This document shows, piece by piece, positions 8,846-16,759 of a DNA stretch of 64,000 bases. The stretch comes from Limnoglobus roseus. GTDB taxonomy: Bacteria > Planctomycetota > Planctomycetia > Gemmatales > Gemmataceae. Where the stretch lies: assembly GCF_008254045.1 (NCBI RefSeq), contig NZ_CP042425.1, forward strand, positions 434,001 to 498,000, in the 5' to 3' direction. Below the pieces are notes generated by a model, which worked only from the letters and a program-made list of their open reading frames with translations, had not been told where the DNA came from and did no database searches. A program made the position numbers and the translations under genes. The first letter of the stretch is position 1, and each line of letters starts with the position of its first letter.

Positions 8846-8932
8846 GGAGAGGTGGCAGAGCGGTTGATCGCGACAGTCTCGAAAACTGTTTTACCCGAAA
8901 GGGTAACGAGGGTTCGAATCCCTCCCTCTCCG
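8846..8932 (+). tRNA. tRNA-Ser (anticodon CGA)
   Basis: The acceptor stem GGAGAGG pairs perfectly with CCTCTCC, the anticodon loop CTCGAAA gives anticodon CGA (reads UCG), and the T arm contains GGTTCGAATCC. A long variable arm (TACCCGAAAGGGTA) marks it as a class II tRNA. The discriminator base is G, as in serine tRNAs. CCA is not encoded; the gene is followed by TTAATTAA. Confidence 0.97.
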
Positions 8933-9108
8933 TTAATTAATGCACATCAGAATCACCTCAAAAACTAGGCATTCCTTCCGACGCCGTCTCGGGGTGCCTG
9001 GAAGTCCGCCAGAACCCCGCTTTGGGGACAAACTGGGAACAACACTGACTTCACACTGGGGTTACGTCTCTGGTCTGCGCCGAAGAATTCGACGAGGACA
9101 GCCGACCG

Positions 9109-9210
9109 ATGGCATCGCTCGAACGACGGGGCAATCGTTTCCGGGAGTTGCATCGTGGACAAAGGCCACCGGCCGCGTGGATCGGCTCGCGGCTTGATGT
9201 CTGTCAGCGC
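9109..9210 (+). pseudogene. Possible 5' remnant of a tyrosine-recombinase gene next to tRNA-Ser
   Basis: The frame starting at ATG 9109 reads MASLERRGNRFR and then loses any sense. This opening is typical of phage/planctomycete-type integrases (MAS..RRG..WR). It lies 177 bases downstream of a tRNA gene, a favoured integration site, and is followed at once by the antisense 3' end of a TPR gene. I infer a decayed integrase start; a chance match over 12 codons cannot be excluded. The rest of 8933-9203 shows no gene. Confidence 0.3.
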
Positions 9211-10235
9211 ATCCCGCCGCGGCGGATGAGGAGGCGCTCTTCTTCACGGCGGTCCAATTCCTGGTAACGTAGCTCGTGTTTCCGAGAGTCGTCCCGACGG
9301 CCGACGGCCAAGAGCGACTGGGCTAATTGAAAGTGGGCCGTGCGGTTGTCCGGGTCGAGGGTCACGATCCGATCCAGCACGGCGATGGCGTCGGCCGTGC
9401 GCTGGCGGAGTAGGGCAAGCGACGCGAGTTCCTGCAACGCGAACACGGAGAACGGTTCGAGTTGGCTGGCGCGCTGCAACAGATTCTCGGCCTTGTCGAG
9501 ATCGTTCTTTTCGATCGCGCACTTGCCCAGGCCGATCAACGGGTCGGCCGCGGCCGGGTGGACATCTCGGCACACGATGAGGTGCGTCTCCGCTTCGGCC
9601 ATCTGCGCGTCGCCGAGGAGGCTATTCGCCAAGAACAAGCGGGCCGAATAGTTGGCCGGTTCCGCCTGGACGACGGGCCGCAAGTCCTGGATCGCCGCCT
9701 CGTAGTCGCCCGCCTTCATGCGGGCCTCGCCGCGCGCGTACCGCCACTCCAGGCGGTTCGGGTCGAGGGCCACCAACTGACTCAGCACCTTCTCCGCCTC
9801 GACCGTGCGGCCCTTGGTTGCGTAGGCCTTGCCGACCGCGAGCAGCACCTCGGCGTCGGTCGGGTTGTCCCGCACCACCCGCTGGAACATGCCCTCGACC
9901 TGGGGGGGCCAGTCGCCGGTGGTGAGCAGCAGGACGGCCTCCTTGCGGCCGTCGTTCTCGGGTACGCCGAGGCGGCCGGCTTGACCCAGGGCCAGTTGCG
10001 CCTCGGGATAGTTTCCCCGGAGGCGGAGAATCCGCGCCAGCCGCAGTGCCGCCGGGCCGTCGTTCGGAGCGCGGGCGAACGCCTCCCGGGCCTGGGCTTC
10101 CGCTTGGCTCAGATCGTCCGCGCTGGGAGCGGACGACGGCGGCGCAGGCGGCGGGGCGGGCCGGCCGATGAGGAAGCCGAGGCCGACCACCGCGGCGACG
10201 CCCGCCAACAAGATGAGGCTTACACGAGGGGTCAC
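9204..10235 (-). CDS. Membrane-anchored TPR protein (last gene of CRTAC1/TPR unit)
   Basis: The 343-residue protein opens with one membrane helix (VSLILLAGVAAVVGLGFLIG), a Pro/Ala-rich linker, then about seven TPR-like helix pairs, for example AVGKAYATKGRTVEAEKVLS and LGKCAIEKNDLDKAENLL. The tail is charged (RRDDSRKHELRYQELDRREE). Its ATG overlaps the stop of the preceding gene as ATGA. That preceding protein is also 343 residues with the same plan and a similar tail, so they look like tandem paralogues. The likely place is the cell envelope with the TPR part outside the cytoplasm. No enzymatic motif is visible; the role is probably scaffolding for the neighbouring CRTAC1 proteins. Confidence 0.85.
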   Translation of the reverse strand: MTPRVSLILLAGVAAVVGLGFLIGRPAPPPAPPSSAPSADDLSQAEAQAREAFARAPNDGPAALRLARILRLRGNYPEAQLALGQAGRLGVPENDGRKEAVLLLTTGDWPPQVEGMFQRVVRDNPTDAEVLLAVGKAYATKGRTVEAEKVLSQLVALDPNRLEWRYARGEARMKAGDYEAAIQDLRPVVQAEPANYSARLFLANSLLGDAQMAEAETHLIVCRDVHPAAADPLIGLGKCAIEKNDLDKAENLLQRASQLEPFSVFALQELASLALLRQRTADAIAVLDRIVTLDPDNRTAHFQLAQSLLAVGRRDDSRKHELRYQELDRREEERLLIRRGGMR

Positions 10236-11263
10236 GGCCGCACCTCCGGAGTTGCCTCGCGCTTCTTCAGGCGGGCGGTCTCAATTTCGCGGTACCGCGA
10301 TTCGTGAACCGCGGCTTGCTTCTCGTCCCCGACGGCCGTCAGCAGTTTCGCAAGGCGGGCGTAGATCTCGGCCCGCTCGGGGTCCACTTTCACCGCCCGC
10401 TCCAGATACGGAATCGCGGCGGACAGGTCCCCGCGCTGCTCGGCGACCTGGGCCATCGCCAGGAGCGTCTCGGCGTGCGTGGGCCGTTGTCGGAGGATGT
10501 CTTGATACGCTTCTTCGGCTTCATCCAGGCGGTTGAGGTAACTGGCCGTTCGCCCGACGCCGAACGTCGCCAGGGGGGAGGAGGGAGCGTCCTTCCGGGC
10601 GGCGAGAAACAACTCGTGCGCCCGACCGAACTCGCCCTGGTCCAACAAGCACATCGCAAGGTCCAGGCGGGCGGCCGGGTGAGCGAGACTGTCCGGCCCG
10701 CCGGCGAACGCGGCTTCGAGGCTCGCCCGTGCTTCCGCCAGGTGCCGCGTCTGCAGCAGGCACTTTCCCCGAAGGTGGTGTGCGAACAGGTTCGCCGGAT
10801 CGCGGGTCAGCACGCGATCGACCAGTTCCAGCGTCCGAGCTTCTCGCCCCGCTTGCAGCTCACACCCGGCGAGCGCGAGGCTCAGGTCAGCGTCGTCGGG
10901 ATTGGATTCCCACGCCCTCGCCACGTCCGCTCGCGCCGATCGCGGGTCCACCGCGGCGAGGGTTAACAGCCGCTCGCGGTCGAGCAACGCCCCCGACCAG
11001 CCGAGTTGTTTGGCCCGACCGAGGGCCGTGACCACGTCCTGCGGTTTCCCGGCCAGTCGGGCTTGCCGGGCTTGTAAATATGGGACTTCCGCCTGATCCG
11101 GGTTGTCGCTGGCCAGTTGATCGAGGAGGGGCGAAGCGGCCCGCGTCCCAATTTTGTCCCGCGCGTCCGCCAGCCACGTGTCGAATCGGCCCGCCCGCAA
11201 CCACAGGACGACCCCCGCGGCCAGCACGAGCAGAATCCCGCTACCCGCCACCCATTTCTTCAC
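10232..11263 (-). CDS. Membrane-anchored TPR protein, paralogue of the following gene
   Basis: Starting at GTG 11263 (GGAG eight bases upstream), the 343-residue protein has a lysine-led membrane helix (KKWVAGSGILLVLAAGVVLW) followed by TPR repeats up to the C-terminus. The last ones read ETLLAMAQVAEQRGDLSAAI and ERAEIYARLAKLLTAVGDEK. The tail AVHESRYREIETARLKKRE resembles that of the downstream paralogue. A longer frame would run back into the CRTAC1 gene and was not chosen. It lies 17 bases after that gene and overlaps the next by four bases, so it is in the same operon. Function is inferred as an envelope scaffold or adaptor. Confidence 0.83.
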   Translation of the reverse strand: MKKWVAGSGILLVLAAGVVLWLRAGRFDTWLADARDKIGTRAASPLLDQLASDNPDQAEVPYLQARQARLAGKPQDVVTALGRAKQLGWSGALLDRERLLTLAAVDPRSARADVARAWESNPDDADLSLALAGCELQAGREARTLELVDRVLTRDPANLFAHHLRGKCLLQTRHLAEARASLEAAFAGGPDSLAHPAARLDLAMCLLDQGEFGRAHELFLAARKDAPSSPLATFGVGRTASYLNRLDEAEEAYQDILRQRPTHAETLLAMAQVAEQRGDLSAAIPYLERAVKVDPERAEIYARLAKLLTAVGDEKQAAVHESRYREIETARLKKREATPEVRP

Positions 11264-11280
11264 GGCTCGCTCCGACAAAC

Positions 11281-13092
11281 TCAGGGCCGTCGTTCGGCGG
11301 CCGCGGTGCCTTCGGTCAGACGGTAACTGTGGTCGCCCGCCAGGGCCTCGAACTGCTGGACCAACCCGGAGGGCCAACGAATCTCGATGCGATCGACCCG
11401 TTCCGCCGGCCCGAGGCCGACGAGCAACCGCGGGTCGTGGGCCGAGAGGTAACTCCCACCCGCCTCCCGGTGGCGGACGATGGTTCGGCCTCCCACTTGG
11501 AACGTAACCTTAGCGCCGACCGCGTCGCGGTTGCTCTTGGTCCCGACCAGTTCCAACCGAATCCAGTGGTTCGGCGTCTGCCCCTCGTTGTGCAGGAGAA
11601 CGGCCTTCCCGCCGCTGTCCGCCAGGTACAGGTCGACGCGGCCGTCGTTGTCGTAGTCGGCCAGGGCCAGCCCTCGCCCGACGTAGTTCTTTTGAAACGC
11701 CACGCCGGCTTGTCGGGAGAAGTCGCGGAAGCGGCCGCGACCGTCGTTGACGAACAGGAGCGGCGGCTGGCGGAAGGTATTGTTCGGGTTCCCGTCGCGG
11801 TCGATGTGGGCCATGACATGGCCGTTCGCGACCACCAGGTCGAGGTTGCCGTCGCGGTCCACGTCCAGGGCACAGGTGCCGAAGCCGAGGCGGTGCCAAC
11901 TCGGAGGCCCGAGTCCGGAACCGTTGGTCGCGTCGATGAAGCGGAGCTTGCCCAGGTTGCGGAAGAAGCTGTTGGCCTCTTGCGCGAACGCCGTCGAGTA
12001 CAGGTCCGGGCGGCCGTCGCCGTCGAGGTCGCCGGCGGCGACGCCCATGTACGCTTGCGGGTTGCCCACGCCGTTCACCAGGCAGCCGCACGCGGGGCCG
12101 AGCGATTCGAACTTCCCCTGGCCGAGGTTGCGGAACAGGAAGTTGGGCACCCCGTCGTTGGCAACGAAAATGTCAATCCGCCCGTCGTCGTCGAGGTCGA
12201 GCGCGACCACGCCGAGGCTCTTCGCGTTCGGCGCGTTCACGCCGGCCTCTTTCGTGGCGTCCGCGAACGTCCCATCGCCGCGGTTGCGGTACAGCACGCA
12301 CACCGTGCCCGCGAACCGGAGCGGCGGGCAGGGCGTGTGCTTCTGGGTGGCGGCTTGCACGCAGTCCGGGTACTTCGCCAGGTCGATGCGGACGTAACTG
12401 CACACGAACAGGTCGAGGAGGCCGTCGTTGTCGTAGTCGAGAAACGCCGCACTCGTGCTCCAGTTCGGCCGGTCCGCCCAGTCGGGGTGCGTGGCCATCC
12501 CAGCTCGCGCGGTCACGTTCTCGAACTTCCGACCGCCCTTTCCGTCGGGCACGTTGTGGTAAAGGACGTTCGGCTTGCCGTAACAGGTGACGAAGAGGTC
12601 GGGGAATCCGTCGTTGTCGAAATCGCCCACCGCCGCGCCTTGGCCGCAGCCGACGTGGGCGACCTGGGCGGAGGCAGTCGTATCCTGAAAGCGGCCGTTG
12701 CCGAGGTTGCGATAGAGCTTCGACGCGGCGGCCGTTCCCGCGGCGGGGTATGGGGGGACGAAGGGGTGCCCTTGAACCAGAAACAGGTCGAGTAGGCCGT
12801 CCTGATCGTAATCCAGCCAGGCCGCCCCCGACCCGGTGGAGTCCATCAGGTACTCCATATCGGTCCGGCCGTCCACGTGCTGAAAGTCGATCCCGGCCGC
12901 GGCCGTCGTGTCCACGAAATTGAGAACCACCCCGGCCGGAAGCGTCGGGGTCGGAGTCGAAGACGGAGCGGCCGAACTGTCTTCGGGCGGCGTTTGAGGC
13001 GGCGAAGCCGTCGGCGCGGGCGGCTTCGCCAGCGCCCACCACACGACCGCACCGGCAACGATCACAACAGCCGCAATTCCAACGTATCGCAT
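11281..13092 (-). CDS. CRTAC1-family FG-GAP/ASPIC-UnbV protein
   Basis: The 603-residue protein has an N-terminal membrane or signal helix, a Pro/Ser/Thr linker and then about seven FG-GAP/VCBS repeats. Each has a calcium-binding-like DxDxDG loop (WLDYDQDGLLDLF, DFDNDGFPDLF, DLDDDGRIDIF, DLDGDGRPDLY, DVDRDGNLDLV). The last 70 residues form the ASPIC/UnbV domain, ending with GLGPAERVDRIEIRWPSG. Family members are predicted to fold as extracellular integrin-like beta-propellers; molecular functions are unknown. It is 12 bases downstream of a paralogue and 17 bases upstream of two TPR genes, so all are probably co-transcribed. Confidence 0.9.
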   Translation of the reverse strand: MRYVGIAAVVIVAGAVVWWALAKPPAPTASPPQTPPEDSSAAPSSTPTPTLPAGVVLNFVDTTAAAGIDFQHVDGRTDMEYLMDSTGSGAAWLDYDQDGLLDLFLVQGHPFVPPYPAAGTAAASKLYRNLGNGRFQDTTASAQVAHVGCGQGAAVGDFDNDGFPDLFVTCYGKPNVLYHNVPDGKGGRKFENVTARAGMATHPDWADRPNWSTSAAFLDYDNDGLLDLFVCSYVRIDLAKYPDCVQAATQKHTPCPPLRFAGTVCVLYRNRGDGTFADATKEAGVNAPNAKSLGVVALDLDDDGRIDIFVANDGVPNFLFRNLGQGKFESLGPACGCLVNGVGNPQAYMGVAAGDLDGDGRPDLYSTAFAQEANSFFRNLGKLRFIDATNGSGLGPPSWHRLGFGTCALDVDRDGNLDLVVANGHVMAHIDRDGNPNNTFRQPPLLFVNDGRGRFRDFSRQAGVAFQKNYVGRGLALADYDNDGRVDLYLADSGGKAVLLHNEGQTPNHWIRLELVGTKSNRDAVGAKVTFQVGGRTIVRHREAGGSYLSAHDPRLLVGLGPAERVDRIEIRWPSGLVQQFEALAGDHSYRLTEGTAAAERRP

Positions 13093-13104
13093 ACGCCCCG
13101 GCCT

Positions 13105-14907
13105 TTAAGGCTGTGCCATTTTAGCAGGTTCTGGTTGAGGGGATGGCACACCTTCCAGCAGCCGATACCCGCGGTCCACGGCGAGCGGGCCGAACCGCTG
13201 AACGGTTCGGGCGGCGTTCGGCCAGCGAACCGAGACCTCGTCGATTTGCACCGCCGGTCCCACGCCGACGACCAACCGCCGGTCTTGAGCCGAGTAGTAA
13301 CTCCCCCCGCCCTTGAGGTGGCGAACCAGGGTGCGATCGCCCACTTTCACCGAGACCGTGGCCCCGACCGCGTCCCGGTTCGACCCGGCCGGGTCGCGGT
13401 GGCTGGACCCTTCCAATTCCAGGCGCACCCAGTGGTGGGGCGTCGCCGTGACGTTCCGCAGCATCGCGGGTGGGCCGCCCACGTGCGTGACGGCAACGTC
13501 CACTCGGCCGTCGTTGTCGTAGTCGGCGACGGCCACGCCCCGCGCGGTGTGGGGCGATTGAAAGTACGGCCCGGCCGTGGCGGACACTTCTCGGAAGCGG
13601 CCGTGCCCGTCGCCGGTGAACGCCTGGGCCAACTGCGCGTACCGTTGGGGCCGACCGTCGCTCGTCGCCTGGAGTTCGTCGGCGTTTCGATGGGTGTGCC
13701 CGTTGGCGACGACGAGATCGAGGTTTCCGTCCAGGTCCGCGTCGAACAGACCCGTGCCCCAGCCGACCTTGTCGCGACTCGCCGCGAACATCCCGGCGGA
13801 CTCGCTGACGTCGGTGAAAAACCCGCGACCACGATTCCGGTAAAGGACCGTGCTTTCCATCAGGTACGTGGTCACGAACAGGTCGGGCAGCCCGTGGCCG
13901 GTCAGGTCGCCGACCTCGACACCCATGCTGCCCATCGGGCGGCCGTGGACCGTGGCTGCCGTGCCGCTGCGAAGGGCTACCGACCGGAATTTCCCGCCGC
14001 CGAGATTCTGGTAGTGGTGATTCAGGACGGTATCGTTGCCCACGAAAATGTCGGCCTTGCCGTCGTCGTCCAGGTCGAAGATTACGACCCCGAGTGCCTT
14101 CCCGCCCGGTTCCAGGCCGGCCGCGGCCGACACGTCGGTGAACTTGCCGTTGCCGTCGTTGCGGAACAGGTAGCTCCGCAGCCCCTCGAACCGTTGCGGG
14201 CCGCAGACGGTTCGCACGGGGCCGGCTTTCCCCTTCTCGATGCACTCCGGGTACGCCTTTCGGTCCATTGCCACGTACCGGCACACGAAGAGGTCGAGAC
14301 GGCCGGTACCGTGAAGGTCGCCGAACGCGCACCCGCTACACCACCCGTCGAGGGCCAACCCCGATTCCCGGGTCACGTCTCGGAACCGCCGCGCCTCGCC
14401 GCCGGGTTCGTTGTGAAAGAGTTGCCCCCCATCGACGTTTGAGATGAAGAGATCGGGGAAGCCGTCGTTGTCGTAATCGCCGACGGCCACCCCCTGGCCA
14501 TAACCCGCGGTCAACAACCCCACGCGGTCCGTAACGTCGGCAAAGCGACCGCTACCCAGGTTGCGGTAGAGTCGGCTGGCCGGCTCTTTCGCGGTGGTTT
14601 TTTCTCCGCCCGTGCCGCTCTGAACGAACAAGAGGTCGACGAGGCCATCGCGATCGTAATCCAACCAGGCGACGCCAGCCCCCATGACTTCGGGAAGGAA
14701 CTGCATCGAGGTCGCCCCGTCTTGGTGGCGAAAGTCGATGCCGGAGGCGGCGATGATGTCCTCGAACCGAACGGCGCTGGCCAGTCCGGGCGTGTCAGGC
14801 GAGATGATAGGATCTGGAGCAGAACGGCTTGGAAGAAGGAACCACGCGGTTCCAATTGCCACAGCCGTTCCTGCGAAGACGACGATCAGAATGGACCGTG
14901 TGCGCAT
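13105..14907 (-). CDS. CRTAC1-family FG-GAP/ASPIC-UnbV protein
   Basis: The 600-residue protein starts with an uncleaved or signal helix (ILIVVFAGTAVAIGTAWFLL) and carries FG-GAP repeats with calcium-loop motifs such as WLDYDRDGLVDLLF, DYDNDGFPDLF, DLDDDGKADIF and DADLDGNLDLVV. The C-terminal ASPIC/UnbV domain includes VGATVSVKVGDRTLVRHLKG and VGVGPAVQIDEVSVRWPN. It is similar to the next gene throughout, which suggests tandem duplication. It lies 24 bases after the small lipoprotein gene. It is probably an exported calcium-dependent propeller protein; ligand unknown. Confidence 0.9.
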   Translation of the reverse strand: MRTRSILIVVFAGTAVAIGTAWFLLPSRSAPDPIISPDTPGLASAVRFEDIIAASGIDFRHQDGATSMQFLPEVMGAGVAWLDYDRDGLVDLLFVQSGTGGEKTTAKEPASRLYRNLGSGRFADVTDRVGLLTAGYGQGVAVGDYDNDGFPDLFISNVDGGQLFHNEPGGEARRFRDVTRESGLALDGWCSGCAFGDLHGTGRLDLFVCRYVAMDRKAYPECIEKGKAGPVRTVCGPQRFEGLRSYLFRNDGNGKFTDVSAAAGLEPGGKALGVVIFDLDDDGKADIFVGNDTVLNHHYQNLGGGKFRSVALRSGTAATVHGRPMGSMGVEVGDLTGHGLPDLFVTTYLMESTVLYRNRGRGFFTDVSESAGMFAASRDKVGWGTGLFDADLDGNLDLVVANGHTHRNADELQATSDGRPQRYAQLAQAFTGDGHGRFREVSATAGPYFQSPHTARGVAVADYDNDGRVDVAVTHVGGPPAMLRNVTATPHHWVRLELEGSSHRDPAGSNRDAVGATVSVKVGDRTLVRHLKGGGSYYSAQDRRLVVGVGPAVQIDEVSVRWPNAARTVQRFGPLAVDRGYRLLEGVPSPQPEPAKMAQP

Positions 14908-14931
14908 CGGGAGGGAGAACCAGCGGCGCTG

Positions 14932-15366
14932 TTATTTCTTCGGAGGCGTCGGGGCCGAACTGGCGGCGGTCCGAATGGCGAGGTCGAGGGTCGAACTCCC
15001 CGAAGCAATGTCGTGCTCCTTGCTGTTGCCCTCGTCGTTCGGCATCACCTCAACGGTGGTATCCTTCGCCTTCTCCTTGACCGCGTCCCCCATCGAGCTG
15101 GCAACCGGCGCGCTCGAGAGTGCCGAGGACACCAGGACTTTGCACTTCCCGGGCGGTACCTTTGTGACCTTGTATTTGCCCCCGGAAATTGTTCCCCCAA
15201 CGGGGTTCCCCTTCCCATCGGCCGGCATGAAATTGATTTGACCCTTTTCGAGTGGTTGGTTATTGAAGGTGACCGTTCCGCTCACGGAACTACCACCATC
15301 GCCGCAGCCAGATGACAGAAGGGCGATACTGAGAATTACCCCCGCTAAGGAAATGCGACGGGACAT
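14932..15366 (-). CDS. Small lipoprotein with carboxypeptidase-regulatory-like fold
   Basis: The 144-residue protein has a lipoprotein signal with lipobox LSSGC (Cys21) and then a beta-rich domain beginning VSGTVTFNNQPLEKGQINFMP. This pattern is typical of planctomycete lipoproteins resembling the carboxypeptidase regulatory/transthyretin fold (G.V...G.P...G.I.F.P). The C-terminus is Ser/Ala/Pro-rich and ends in lysines. The ATG at 15366 begins the signal peptide. It heads the minus-strand unit of CRTAC1 and TPR genes and is divergent from a DUF1559 gene, a pairing that recurs at 52-54 kb. Its function is unknown; cell-envelope location is well supported. Confidence 0.85.
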   Translation of the reverse strand: MSRRISLAGVILSIALLSSGCGDGGSSVSGTVTFNNQPLEKGQINFMPADGKGNPVGGTISGGKYKVTKVPPGKCKVLVSSALSSAPVASSMGDAVKEKAKDTTVEVMPNDEGNSKEHDIASGSSTLDLAIRTAASSAPTPPKK

Positions 15367-15519
15367 AAGAATTCTCTTGTGGAGAGGAGGATATTCTCGG
15401 TATCCTAACAAATAGGGCAAGTAACTGCAACAATAAAGTACTCGTCAATCCTTGTTGCTGCTACGATATTTGTTGTGAGGTGGGTGGTTCGACTTATCAT
15501 TTTCTGGAATTTCTGTAGC

Positions 15520-15537
15520 GGGTGAGTACTCTCACCC
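15520..15537 (+). promoter_or_regulatory. Small palindrome before the DUF1559 start
   Basis: GGGTGAG-TACT-CTCACCC forms a perfect 7-base stem with a 4-base loop, followed by a pyrimidine run, 29 bases before the DUF1559 ATG. It could be a 5'-leader stem-loop or an operator in this 199-base divergent region. No promoter boxes were assigned. Confidence 0.3.
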
Positions 15538-15565
15538 TCTTTCTCTCCTCCATAGTGGGGCTCCC

Positions 15566-16603
15566 ATGCCAAACCCTATTCTCTCCCGACGCCGTCAGGC
15601 AAAGCCGCTCGCCGGCTTTACGCTAATCGAATTGTTGGTTGTTATCGCCATCATTGCGATCCTAATCGGTCTGCTCTTGCCCGCGGTCCAGAAGGTGCGG
15701 GAGGCCGCCGCCCGGGCGAAGTGTACCAATAACCTCAAGCAGTTGGGAATTGGTCTTCACGCAGCCCATGACCAATCCGGCAAGTTGCCACCCGGCCGAA
15801 AAGAAGACACATTCAACTCGTTCACCTGGTCGCTGTTTTCGCTACCGTTCATCGAGCAGTCTGCCAAGTTCACGGGCTACCCAGGCATTAATGACACGAC
15901 CACGTCGCCCATTCCCAACAATCAGACCATGGCTCCGGCCGCGACCCAGGCGGCTTTAGAAGCCTCCGTGTCCAGCTGGATGTGTCCGAGCGACAGCTAT
16001 CCCGCAATCGGAGAATCCGGTGGCGGCTGGGCACGAGCCCGCGGTAATTACGCCGGGTGTGTCGGAGCTGGCAGCATGTTCGGTGCGCAGTTGACGATCG
16101 GCGGGACTGCGTTAACGCCGTTCGGACCGGGAACATTTTACGTCAGCGCCGGGCAGAACTATAAGAATGCACGCCGTCAAAGTTTCACCGACATTTCCGA
16201 CGGCACCAGTAACACGATCATGCTAGCCGAGCGGCTCTCGACGACGGTGACCGGCTGGGGTGGCCTTCCCGGCGACATCACCCTCGGCAACATGGGCGGG
16301 GGGCTGTTCTCGACGGCTCTCGGGCCGAACAGTACCGTCGCGGACCTGCTGCGCGGTAACTCGGACGGCGACGCCGGCGCGTGTCCCTCGCAACACGCCG
16401 ACAGCTTGTACAAGCCCGGCTGCACTTGGACTGGCTCGACTCAGGCGAACGCCTACGCTTCCGCCTACAGCAAGCACACCGGCGGCGTGAACGTCGGCAT
16501 GGCGGACGGTTCGGTCCGATTCATCCGGGACACGATCAACGTCACGACGTGGCGAGCAATGGGTACCTTCGCGGGTGGGGAAGTTATTGCCAACGACCAA
16601 TAA
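15566..16603 (+). CDS. DUF1559 family pseudopilin-like protein
   Basis: The 345-residue protein has a type IV prepilin-like N-terminus: a short basic leader, [19 protein letters not shown] and then [14 protein letters not shown]. The C-terminal DUF1559 (SBP_bac_10-like) domain shows [21 protein letters not shown] and [17 protein letters not shown]. Such proteins occur in dozens of copies in planctomycetes and are processed by a prepilin peptidase; they are thought to be exported surface or matrix proteins of unknown function. It is divergent from the lipoprotein-CRTAC1 operon and is followed by a strong hairpin terminator, so it is monocistronic. Confidence 0.93.
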   Translation: MPNPILSRRRQAKPLAGFTLIELLVVIAIIAILIGLLLPAVQKVREAAARAKCTNNLKQLGIGLHAAHDQSGKLPPGRKEDTFNSFTWSLFSLPFIEQSAKFTGYPGINDTTTSPIPNNQTMAPAATQAALEASVSSWMCPSDSYPAIGESGGGWARARGNYAGCVGAGSMFGAQLTIGGTALTPFGPGTFYVSAGQNYKNARRQSFTDISDGTSNTIMLAERLSTTVTGWGGLPGDITLGNMGGGLFSTALGPNSTVADLLRGNSDGDAGACPSQHADSLYKPGCTWTGSTQANAYASAYSKHTGGVNVGMADGSVRFIRDTINVTTWRAMGTFAGGEVIANDQ

Positions 16604-16632
16604 GTAGGCATCGCTGAACGTTGGTCACAAGC

Positions 16633-16690
16633 CCGAGGCGGGTGAATCCGAAGATGCGATGCATCTTCGGATTCACCCGCCTCGGCTTTT
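16633..16690 (+). terminator. Strong rho-independent-type terminator after DUF1559 gene
   Basis: A perfect 25-base stem (16633-16657 with 16661-16685) closes on a three-base loop and is followed by CTTTT. It lies 30 bases after the DUF1559 stop codon. The perfect stem could also be a palindromic repeat element. It may serve the converging CRTAC1 gene on the other strand too. Confidence 0.75.
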
Positions 16691-16759
16691 CGCGGAACTC
16701 CGATGGAGTCGCTTATTCTCTCCTGAACAGCCACCCAGAACCGTTCTCCCAAATACATC

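Noticed and set aside
8940..9197. 85-codon open frame after tRNA-Ser
   Set aside because: No ribosome site and no recognisable family; it runs over the integrase-like remnant in another frame.
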